NCBI RefSeq assembly: GCF_019925205.1
Contig: NC_083565.1
Location: forward strand, 30,036,241-30,100,240
Length of the DNA stretch: 64,000 bases
Direction of reading: 5' to 3'
DNA from: Metopolophium dirhodum
Taxonomy: Eukaryota > Arthropoda > Insecta > Hemiptera > Aphididae
The first letter of the stretch is position 1; every line of letters starts with the position of its first letter. The notes beneath the pieces are model-generated. The model was not told where the DNA came from and searched no databases. It saw nothing but the letters and a program-made list of their open reading frames with translations. Both the position numbers and the translations under genes were made by a program. This document shows positions 46,526 through 57,500 of the stretch, piece by piece.

Positions 46526-49500
46526 TTAATTAAATTTTTTTTTTCTGGCTTTACTTGAAGCCAACTCTTTTAGTACATCATTTAAGTCTAATGATTTTAA
46601 CAAATCATTCTCAGAATATAAAATCATTTGTATATTTAAGTTTTCTTGTGTTTGACTAGTTCTATACTTATTTTTAATTCTAGTTAACTTAGAAAAAGCT
46701 CTTTCCGCAGAACAATTAGCTACTGGAATTGTCAAATATATTTTTAAAGTAGTAAATAAACAAGGAAATACCTCTTCGAGTGATTGATTACCAAACCAGG
46801 AAAATAATTTGGAAATGTCAGCTGGATCAAAAGAAGGTTGACAAAGCTTCCAGTATTCTTTAAATTGTACAAGTTCGTTCGGTAAAGTAATATCTACATC
46901 ATTTTTATATTTTGAAATAAATGTTGAGACACTCAAATCAATTTTTTCATTAGATTCTTGAGTTAAGTGTGTTATAAATAAAAAATGATCACCAATATAT
47001 TCATAAGCGGAAATTCTTTTGTTTAATTCTGACACAAATTTATCAATAATAAATATATGTGTCTGAACACGAAATTTGTTTTTTCCTTTTAATACTTCTT
47101 CATTTATGCTACCATCAGGGAATTTTTTTATTTTTTTTCTTTGCTTTTCATCTGAATAGTAAATGGTAATTTCAGGACTAAGATTAGGTATTTTTTCTTC
47201 GTAAATTGAATTTGAGTCCCGTAAACTTAACACATAACACTTCAGTGATTTTAATAAGTTGATCGCCTTCATTGTGTCACAGTTTGAATGTTGTAATTTA
47301 GTTGACGTTTTGTTACTTCTTTCCATGATGTCATTCCAAAGTAATGACATATATGCAGTTTCTCTTTTTACCATTTTCTTCCATAACGATTTAGCATCTA
47401 AAGTTGTAACATTATTTTCTTCGCCATCATACATACTTTTTAACGCAGTCAAAATTTGTTCATAATTTACAACTATTGCTTTACAAGCTTCTGCATGACA
47501 AGACCACCTAGTGTCACTTAAGGATTTAAGTGTAAGAAGTCGACTAGAATTTCCATTGACACTATTTTTTTCTTCTTTTTTCAATATGTTAATAAGTACA
47601 TTCCACCTGTGAGTTGACCCACTAAAGAAGTTATACAATTTTTGTACAAAATCAAAAAAATTGACAGCTTCAGTACAACAATTTACACTATTTACTCCAA
47701 CTAGATTTAACGAATGAGCTGTACAAGGTATAAACACAGCTAATGGATTTTTATTTTTGACATAAGCTTGAAGCCCTTTAAATTGACCACTCATGTTTGA
47801 GGCATTGTCATAAGATTGACCCCTAATGTTCATAATGTCTAATTCACTTTTTTCAAGAAAGTCATCTAATACCTTGTACATAGATTGGCCTTGATGGTCT
47901 TTAATGGGAAATAATCCTAAAAGTCTTTCTTCCACACCTGTTAATGTGCAGTAACGAAGAATAATGGCCATTTGATCAACTTTTGTCAAATCTGGAGTTG
48001 AATCCATAATTATCGAAAAATATTTACATTCTTTTATTTCATTAATAATAAAAGTAGATAAACTATTTTTCATTATTGTCATTAATTCATTACAAACAGT
48101 TTTTGAAAGGTATGATGGGTTGCCTTTTCCTTGATTTCCATACTGTTCAATATGAGCCTTTAAGAAAGGATCATATTCTGAAATAAGTTCTAATAGGCCC
48201 AGATAATTTCCATTGTGTTGACTATTGAACTTTTCTTCCTTTCCTCGAAAAGCAAGGCCTCTAGACGATAAAAATGTAATGACAGATACAAGTCTCTTAA
48301 ATACTTCAAACCAATAATTCGTTTCAGCAGAAATTTGACGACATAATTCTTTATTAACTGAGTTGTTGGTATTAGATCTTAATAACCACTTATTGGTAGC
48401 ATTTCTGTGTTGAAGACTATTTTCATGTTCGCCAATCCGTTCAGATTTTTTCCATTTGTCAAAACCACCAGAAATAAAGGGACTCTCTCGATTGCTTCCA
48501 TACAATTTACAAACAAAACAATATACAGATCCTTCACTAGGTGAATAAAGAAGCCATTTCCTATTACATTTTTGTCCATTGGGTAAAGATCGAGTAAACA
48601 TTGCTAGTGTTAAGTGTCTGTTGAAGTTCTTATCTGAAAAAAGTCACAATAAATATTTACTTATAACTGACATAGTGACATCTAAACATTCTATTGCAAT
48701 TCACCTAATTAAATACAATACAATACAATACAATACAGGTATAATAAATATAATACAGGTGAATTTAAGTTAATTAATTTAAGATAATTTAAGTAGGTAC
48801 TCACCTATACAAGATCCTTTAAAATTATAAATATAAAATACAAACATTTACTATTAAATACATATTTTATATGCATTAATGTATAATGTATTAATGTATT
48901 ATGCAACTAAGTTATATCAACGATAGATTAAACTAGCTAAGTTAAAAAATTAAAAATAAACTTCTTAACTTAACTTTAACTTGTTAACAAGTTAAGCACC
49001 TTTGAGTATTTACTTGTATATTATAAACACATAATTTATCAACATTTAATGATTGTTAATAACTTTTTTATAGAATTTTTTTATTACCTGGACGTTTTGA
49101 ATTTATAAAATCAGAGTTCAAATTTTGAAAATAATCAGGTCCTTTTTCTATACAGTACTCAATAAAAGATTTCTGCATGTTTTTTGGCCAGAAAAAAGAA
49201 TCTTTGTATAAATTCCAATCTACACTGTTTAGTTCAGTAGTTGTTTCTTCAATATTAACTTTTACCATATTATCTAAAAATGAAATACAGTATCAATGCC
49301 AAACAAGAGCAAACATGAACTAAAACATATAATTAGGTACCTACTTTCAGTTAATTTTTCTTCAATTTCAAAATTTGCAAATAAAATAGTTATTTGATAG
49401 AAAATGAACTAAAATATATATTTAGGTACCTTCAGTTAATTTTTCTTCAATTCCACAATTTGTGCTGATGTCCAACAAATTGTCATGTGGCGTAATGTCA

Positions 49501-50219
49501 CTCTGGCTCTCAGCTGAACCATTGGCTTCTTTGTAATTATAATATTATGAAAATAAAATTTTTAATAAAAATTGGCATATAACAAATTTGCAAATAAAAT
49601 AGTTATTTGATAGAAAATGAACTAAAATATATATTTAGGTACCTTCAGTTAATTTTTCTTCAATTCCACAATTTGTGCTGATGTCCAACAAATTTTCTTG
49701 TGGCATAATGTCACTCTGACTCTCAGCTGAACCATTAGCTTCTTTGTTATTATAATAATATTATGAAAATAAATTTTTTAATAAAAATTGGCATATAACA
49801 AATTTGCAAATAAAATACTTATTTAATAAAAGTATTTTATTTTTAATAGTTAATAAAAGAGTAGTTTTTTTTTTTAATTCATTGATTAAAAATTATAACA
49901 TATCAATTATTTCATTCTTGTTTATTAAAAAGATAATTTCTTTTTAAACAAATGGCCAAGTTAATGGTTCAAAATATTATTGATTAATAAGTATATTATA
50001 TTATACTAAGTTTAGTTTTAAAAATGTTTAGCTTTGAAAATAACATGTATTGATGTAGGTATTCAATAATAACTATAATAATTTGAATGCTTTGCACTTA
50101 CCAGGTCGAATGCATCTAAATAAATTGTTGATTTTTTTATTAGTTAGTAAAATATTTTTTGTTTGCTGCTCTTTCTTTTTTCTTTTTGCTGATCCACTCA
50201 ATACTTTTGATTTCATCAT
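46526..50219 (-). CDS. hAT transposase, TTF-type zinc finger (ZMYM1-like), five exons, 869 residues
   Basis: Predicted exons, in coding order on the minus strand: 50219-50102, 49741-49643, 49528-49430, 49273-49088 and 48633-46526. Every intron starts GT and ends AG, every one is in phase 1, and the total of 2610 bases is an exact multiple of three with the stop at the end. The start is a double ATG near 50219 followed by a lysine-rich segment. In the last exon, counted from Met at 48601, a TTF-type finger is seen (Cys28, Cys31, His59, His65), then the catalytic core: Asp200 (SIIMDSTPD), Asp265 (GQSYDNASNM) and C-x2-H at 293-296. The C-terminal dimerisation motif is ANCSAERAFSKL. Exons 2 and 3 are a tandem duplication. 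The protein would excise and reinsert the element. The gene model is predicted from sequence only; cDNA would settle the first three exons. Confidence 0.8.
48714..48737. repeat. ATACA microsatellite
   Basis: Consecutive copies of ATACA lie in the intron before the last exon of the hAT 3 transposase. It is a simple sequence with no assigned role. Confidence 0.7.
49339..49850. repeat. 213-bp tandem duplication carrying an exon of the hAT 3 transposase
   Basis: The unit contains TTTGCAAATAAAATAGTTAT, TAGGTACCTTCAGTTAATTT and an exon of 99 bases. It occurs in full twice (exon ends at 49430 and 49643, 213 bases apart), with a third, internally deleted unit at 49339-49400 that keeps only the start of the exon complement. 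The two exons differ at a few positions (for example GGCGTAATG against GGCATAATG). Because the exon is 33 codons and phase 1 on both sides, duplication does not break the frame. Confidence 0.85.
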
Positions 50220-51162
50220 TTTAGAAAAAATTAAGATAATCCGGATATTTTAATGTTAACACAATATGAAAAATAATACAATACACTGCACACAAAAGAA
50301 ATATGAACTGTAAAGTCTGTTATAATATTAAACCGAAAATGGCAAATGATACTAGATCGTCTAGATTAATATATCATAAGCACTACGGGCTACTATAAAT
50401 AACTCACATGCATCGAGAATCGAGATAAGATATACTCGTACAATACTAGAGCGCGAGCGATTTCCCGTATTCCACCAATACTGGCAATATTACCCACATA
50501 CTTGTAATTATTTTCTAATTATATGTCTATGTTATTACAGAGATAAAAATAACATAAATTATAACATTATTATCTATTGATGATATTATTTATATCAATG
50601 AAAATATTAATTAATAACAATAAAATGCACGAAATAAGATATTATATATAATATATATTATGTCTTAGTACTATTTAGTTATTTTTGTCGATAAAAAAAA
50701 TGGTTTTTAAAATATAGAAAAACTTTTTTTTTTAAATCACTGAAAATTGTGTATCGGCTGAAAATTGTTTGGGCCCCTTTCACTTGGGTATTCGAGAGGG
50801 CCCCGGGGCTGCCGCCCCGGCTAGACCCCCCTTTAATCCGGCCTTGGTGGTGATCTACCACGTTGACATTGTGAACGCCCCAATAGGTACACCGCGTTAA
50901 ACAGAGGTTCACCAGAGTACGCTATACGGTGCACCGTTGTACCTTGGTAGCACGATTATACCGCCCTGGTGCGATTCGCTCGGTACCGTCGCCGTCTGGT
51001 GATAATTCAGTGTGTATAGTCTGTCTGAAACGTCGTCATATGCGAGCCAATAGACTACTGACACGCGTTGATGCGCTTGTATGTCAAGAGTAACAGTTTC
51101 CGCCGTGGTGGTCAAAGTCGCCGGCCCGTGGCTGTTATACTAATTATAGTCCGCTTCGTCTT

Positions 51163-51554
51163 AGGGTCACCGAAAAGATATTATTACGATTCTCATTTCA
51201 AACCAACGACTCAACGACATATCTGGCGAAGTAACAAATGAAACTAGCTGTTTGTCTAAATTTGTGAGTACCTATACCTTACTATCTTATATATTATAAT
51301 ATTATGTTTTGTAAATGTTTGTGCAAAGTCTCGAGTGGTATGTGTCACGGTACGTCCGTAGGCTATAGGCATACGTACTTTACAAACATATAATCATTTA
51401 AATAACATCAATGTCATATTCTAGGTAAATAAGCACAAAGTGGCTGTAGCCGATTTAAAATTGTATCAATTCACCTTGTAGACGTTGTTTTATTTTTAAT
51501 AATATTATTATAATTTTTTTTTTCAGTTATCAAACGTTTAGATTAAATGTATAA
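51163..51554. other. Unique DNA between the repeat and the right satellite block
   Basis: No coding sequence or RNA gene is seen. The satellite starts abruptly at about 51555 with CATGGGGCTCCAAGTTATCA. Confidence 0.6.
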
Positions 51555-54500
51555 CATGGGGCTCCAAGTTATCAATTTTCAAGTCAATACAAAATATTCA
51601 ACTAGTTAGAGTACTAAAAAAAAAAAATTGAAGGGAGGTGTTGGCGCCCGCAGGCAGATAGATTTTAGAAAACAAAAAAAAATTTGATAAAAATTTGACA
51701 GTATGAATACACATTACAAAGTTCAAACTAAAATGTCCCGAAACTTAAACAGAAAAAACTATTCAAAATATTTAGTTCATTAAAGAATGATTATTCATGG
51801 GGCACCAAATTATCAATTTTCAAGTCAATACAAAATATTCACTAGAGTTACAGTACTAAAAAAAAAAATATGAAGGGAGGTGTTGGCGCCCACAGGCAAA
51901 TAGATTTTAAAAAACAAAAAAAAATTAGGAAAAAAATTTAGAAAAAACTATTCAAAATATTTAGTTCATTAAAGAATGATTATTCATGGGGCACCAAGTT
52001 ATCAATTTTCAAGTCAATACAAAATATTCAACTAGAGTTACAGTACTGAAAAAAAAAAATTGAAGGGAGGTGTTGGCGCCCGCAGGCAAACAGATTTTAG
52101 AAAACAAAAAAAAAATTTGGAAAAAATTTGACAGTATGAATACACATTACAAAGTTCAAACTAAAATGTCCAGAAACTTAAACAGAAGAAACTATCAAAA
52201 TATTTAGTTCATTAAAGAATGATTATTCATGGGGCTCCAAGTTATCAATTTTCAAGTCAATACAAAATATTCAACTAGTTAATGTACTAAAAAAAAAAAA
52301 ATTGAAGGGAGGTGTTGGCACCCGGAGGCAAATAGATTTAAAAAAACAAAAAATAATTTGGAAAAAAATTTAGAAAAAACTATTCAAAATATTTAGTTCA
52401 TTAAAGAATTCTTCAAAGGGTACCAAATTGACAATGTTCAAGTCAATACAAAATACTCAACTAGAGTTATAAAAATAAAAAAAAAAAAATTGAGGGAGGT
52501 GTTCGCGCCCGCAGCCAAATGCTTTAAAAAAAACAAAAAAAAAATGTGGAAAAAATTTGACAGTATGAATACACATTACAAAGTTCAAACTAAAATGTCC
52601 CGAAACTTAAACAGAAAAAACTATTCAAAATATTTAGTTCATTAAAGAATGATTATTCATGGGGCTCCAAGTTATCAATTTTCAAGTCAATACAAAATAT
52701 TCAACTAGAGTTACAGTACTAAAAAAAAAAATTGAAGGGAGGTGTTGGCGCCCGCAGGCAAACAGATTTTAGAAAACAAAAAAAAAATTTGGAAAAAATT
52801 TGACAGTATGAATACACATTACAAAGCTCAAACTAAAATGTCCCGAAACTTAAACAGAAGAAACTATCAAAATATTTTGTAATTAAAAAATTGAAGGGAG
52901 GTGTTGGCGCCCGCAGGCAAATAGATTTTAAAAAACAAAAAAAAATTTGGAAATAAATTTAGAAAAAACTATTCAAAATATTTAGTTCATTAAAGAATGA
53001 TTATTCATGGGGCAACAAATTATCAATTTTCAAGTCAAACAAAATATTCAACTAGAGTTGCAGTACTAAAAAAAAAAAATTGAAGAGAGGTGTTGGCGCC
53101 CGCAGGAAAATAGATTTTAAAAAACAAAAAAAAAAATTGGAAAAAAATTTAGAAAATACTATTCAAAATATTTAGTTCATTAAAGAATGATTATTCATGG
53201 GGCACCAAATTATAAATTTTCAAGTCAATACAAAATATTCAACTAGAGTTACAGTACTAAAAAAAAAAAAATTTGGAAAAAATTTGACAGTATGAATACA
53301 CATTACAAAGTTCAAACTAAAATGTCCCGAAACTTAAACAGAAGAAACCATCAAAATATTTTGTTATTTAAAAATTGAAATTAGGTGTTGGCGCCCGCAG
53401 GCAAATAGATTTTAAAAAACAAAAAAAAATTTGGAAATAAATTTAGAAAAAACTATTTAAAATATTTAGTTCATTAAAGAATGATTATTCATGGGGCTCC
53501 AAGTTATCAATTTTCAAGTCAATACAAAATATTCAACTAGAGTTACAGTACTAAAAAAAAAAAATTGAAGGGAGGTGTTGGCGCCCACAGGCAAACAGAT
53601 TTTAGAAAACAAAAAAAAAATTTGGAAAAAATTTGACAGTATGAATACACATAACAAAGTTCAAACTAAAATGTCCCGAAACTTAAACAGAAAAAACTAT
53701 TCAAAATATTTAGTTCATTAAAGAATGATTATTCATGGGGCACCAAATTATCATTTTCAAGTCAATACAAAATATTCAACTAGTTAAAGTACTAAAAAAA
53801 AAAAATTGAAGGGAGGTGTTGGCGCCTGCAGGCAAATAGATTTTAAAAAACAAAAAAAAATTTGGAAATAAATTTAGAAAAAACTATTTAAAATATTTAG
53901 TTCATTAAAGAATGATTATTCATGGGGCTCCAAGTTATCAATTTTCAAGTCAATACAAAATATTCAGCTAGGGTTACAGTACTAAAAAAAAAAAATTGAA
54001 GGGAGGTGTTGGCGCCCACAGGCAAACAGATTTTAGAAAACAAAAAAAAAATTTGGAAAAAATTTGACAGTATGAATACACATTACAAAGTTCAAACTAA
54101 AATGTCCCGAAACTTAAACAGAAAAAACTATTCAAAATATTTAGTTCATTAAAGAATGATTATTCATGGGGCACCAAATTATAAATTTTCAAGTCAATAC
54201 AAAATATTCAACTAGAGTAACAGTACTAAAAAAAAAAAATATGAAGGAAGGTGTTGGCGCTCGCAGGCAAATAGATTTTAAAAAACAAAAAAAAATTAGG
54301 AAAAAAATTTAGAAAAAACTATTCAAAATATTTAGTTCATTAAAGAATGATTATTCATGGGGCACCAAGTTATCAATTTTCAAGTCAATACAAAATATTC
54401 AACTAGAGTAACAGTACTAAAAAAAAAAAATATGAAGGGAGGTGTTGGCGCTCGCAGGCAAATAGATTTAAAAAAACCAAAAAAAAAATTTGGAAATAAA

Positions 54501-57500
54501 TTTAGAAAAAACTATTCAAAATATTTAGTTCATTAAAAAATGATTATTCATGGGGCTCCAAGTTATCAATTTTCAAGTCAATACAAAATATTCAACTAGT
54601 TAATGTACTAAAAAAAAAAAATTGAAGGGAGGTGTTGGCACCCACAGGCAAATAGATTTAAAAAAACAAAAAATAATTTGGAAAAAAATTTAGAAAAAAC
54701 TATTCAAAATATTTAGTTCATTAAAGAATTCTTCAAAGGGTACCAAATTGACAATGTTCAAGTCAATACAAAATACTCAACTAGAGTTATAAAAATAAAA
54801 AAAAAAAAATTGAGGGAGGTGTTCGCGCCCGCAGCCAAATGCTTTAAAAAAAACAAAAAAAAAATTTGGAAAAAATTTGACAGTATGAATACACATTACA
54901 AAGTTCAAACTAAAATGTCCCGAAACTTAAAAAGAAGAAACCATCAAAATATTTTGTTATTTAAAAATTGAAATTAGGTGTTGGCGCCCGCAGGCAAATA
55001 GATTTTAAAAAACAAAAAAAAATTTGGAAATAAATTTAGAAAAAACTATTCAAAATATTTAGTTCATTAAAGAATGATTATTCATGGGGCAACAAATTAT
55101 CAATTTTCAAGTCAAACAAAATATTCAACTAGAGTTGCAGTACTAAAAAAAAAAAATTGAAGAGAGGTGTTGGCGCCCGCAGGAAAATAGATTTTAAAAA
55201 ACAAAAAAAAAAATTGGAAAAAAATTTAGAAAATACTATTCAAAATATTTAGTTCATTAAAGAATGATTATTCATGGGGCACCAAATTATAAATTTTCAA
55301 GTCAATACAAAATATTCAACTAGTTAAAGTACTAAAAAAAAAAAATTGAAGGGAGGTGTTGGCGCCCGCAGGCAAATAGATTTTAAAAAACAAAAAAAAA
55401 TTAGGAAAAAAATTTAGAAAAAACTATTCAAAATATTTAGTTCATTAAAGAATGATTATTCATGGGGCACCAAGTTATCAATTTTCAAGTCAATACAAAA
55501 TATTCAACTAGAGTTACAGTACTAAAAAAAAAAAATTTGGAAAAAATTTGACAGTATGAATACACATTACAAAGTTCAAACTAAAATGTCCCGAAACTTA
55601 AACAGAAGAAACCATCAAAATATTTTGTTATTTAAAAATTGAAATTAGGTGTTGGCGCCCGCAGGCAAATAGATTTTAAAAAACAAAAAAAAATTTGGAA
55701 ATAAATTTAGAAAAAACTATTTAAAATATTTAGTTCATTAAAGAATGATTATTCATGGGGCTCCAAGTTATCAATTTTCAAGTCAATACAAAATATTCAA
55801 CTAGAGTTACAGTACTAAAAAAAAAAAATTGAAGGGAGGTGTTGGCGCCCACAGGCAAACAGATTTTAGAAAACAAAAAAAAAATTTGGAAAAAATTTGA
55901 CAGTATGAATACACATAACAAAGTTCAAACTAAAATGTCCCGAAACTTAAACAGAAAAAACTATTCAAAATATTTAGTTCATTAAAGAATGATTATTCAT
56001 GGGGCACCAAATTATCAATTTTCAAGTCAATACAAAATATTCAACTAGTTAAAGTACTAAAAAAAAAAAAATTGAAGGGAGGTGTTGGCGCCTGCAGGCA
56101 AATAGATTTTAAAAAACAAAAAAAAATTTGGAAATAAATTTAGAAAAAACTATTTAAAATATTTAGTTCATTAAAGAATGATTATTCATGGGGCTCCAAG
56201 TTATCAATTTTCAAGTCAATACAAAATATTCAACTAGGGTTACAGTACTAAAAAAAAAAAATTGAAGGGAGGTGTTGGCGCCCACAGGCAAACAGATTTT
56301 AGAAAACAAAAAAAAAATTTGGAAAAAATTTGACAGTATGAATACACATTACAAAGTTCAAACTAAAATGTCCCGAAACTTAAACAGAAAAAACTATTCA
56401 AAATATTTAGTTCATTAAAGAATGATTATTCATGGGGCACCAAATTATAAATTTTCAAGTCAATACAAAATATTCAACTAGAGTAACAGTACTAAAAAAA
56501 AAAAATATGAAGGAAGGTGTTGGCGCTCGCAGGCAAATAGATTTTAAAAAACAAAAAAAAATTAGGAAAAAAATTTAGAAAAAACTATTCAAAATATTTA
56601 GTTCATTAAAGAATGATTATTCATGGGGCACCAAATTATAAATTTTCAAGTCAATACAAAATATTCAACTAGAGTAACAGTACTAAAAAAAAAAAATATG
56701 AAGGGAGGTGTTGGCGCTCGCAGGCAAATAGATTTAAAAAAACCAAAAAAAAAATTTGGAAATAAATTTAGAAAAAACTATTCAAAATATTTAGTTCATT
56801 AAAAAATGATTATTCATGGGGCTCCAAGTTATCAATTTTCAAGTCAATACAAAATATTCAACTAGTTAATGTACTAAAAAAAAAAAATTGAAGGGAGGTG
56901 TTGGCACCCACAGGCAAATAGATTTAAAAAAACAAAAAATAATTTGGAAAAAAATTTAGAAAAAACTATTCAAAATATTTAGTTCATTAAAGAATTCTTC
57001 AAAGGGTACCAAATTGACAATGTTCAAGTCAATACAAAATACTCAACTAGAGTTATAAAAATAAAAAAAAAAAAATTGAGGGAGGTGTTCGCGCCCGCAG
57101 CCAAATGCTTTAAAAAAAACAAAAAAAAAATTTGGAAAAAATTTGACAGTATGAATACACATTACAAAGTTCAAACTAAAATGTCCCGAAACTTAAACAG
57201 AAGAAACTATCAATATTTATTGTTATTTAAAAGTTGAAGGGAGGTTTTGGTGCCCGCAGGCAAATAAATTTTAAAAACAAAAAAAAATTTGGAAATGAAT
57301 TTGGAAAAAACTATTCAAAATATTTAGTTCATTAAAGAATGATTATTCATGGGGCACCAAATTATCAATTTTCAAGTCAATATAAAATATTCAACTAGAG
57401 TAACAGTACTAAAAAAAAAAAATTTGGAAAAAATTTGACAGTATGAATACACATTACAAAGTTCAAACTAAAATGTCCCGAAACTTAAACAGAAGAAACC

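Larger units (their letters stand above)
46162..50846 (-). mobile_element. hAT transposon 3, apparently complete, target duplication GTGGTGAT
   Basis: The left end reads CAAGGCCGGATTAAGCACC and the right end, read inward, CAAGGCCGGATTAAAGGGG; GGGCCCCGGGGC occurs just inside both. Perfect 8-bp duplications GTGGTGAT flank it at 46154-46161 and 50847-50854. The 4685-bp element contains one minus-strand gene whose five predicted exons form a continuous reading frame. It interrupts the second unit of a tandem repeat, and joining the flanks at one copy of the duplication restores that unit. Intact ends, intact duplication and an intact gene make it the best candidate for an autonomous element in this window. 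Confidence 0.95.
45675..51162. repeat. GC-richer repeat with ~219-bp tandem units and inverted outer arms, interrupted by hAT 3
   Basis: Outer arms TAAGACGAAGC (left, 45675) and GCTTCGTCTTA (right, 51152-51162), with further similarity inward (GGAAACTG...), form an imperfect inverted repeat. Inside, a unit starting CGGTATC at 45838 repeats at 46057 (period 219), sharing GTGCGAGG, TGGCGAACCAGGT, CCAATAGGTA, GTACCGTCGCCGT and GGTGATAATTC. The second unit is split by the hAT insertion at 46162-50846 and continues from 50855. Open frames on either strand (for example 45713-46036 plus, 51115-50909 minus) show no known domain and follow the repeat, so I do not call a gene. The nature of this repeat is unknown. 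Confidence 0.55.
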
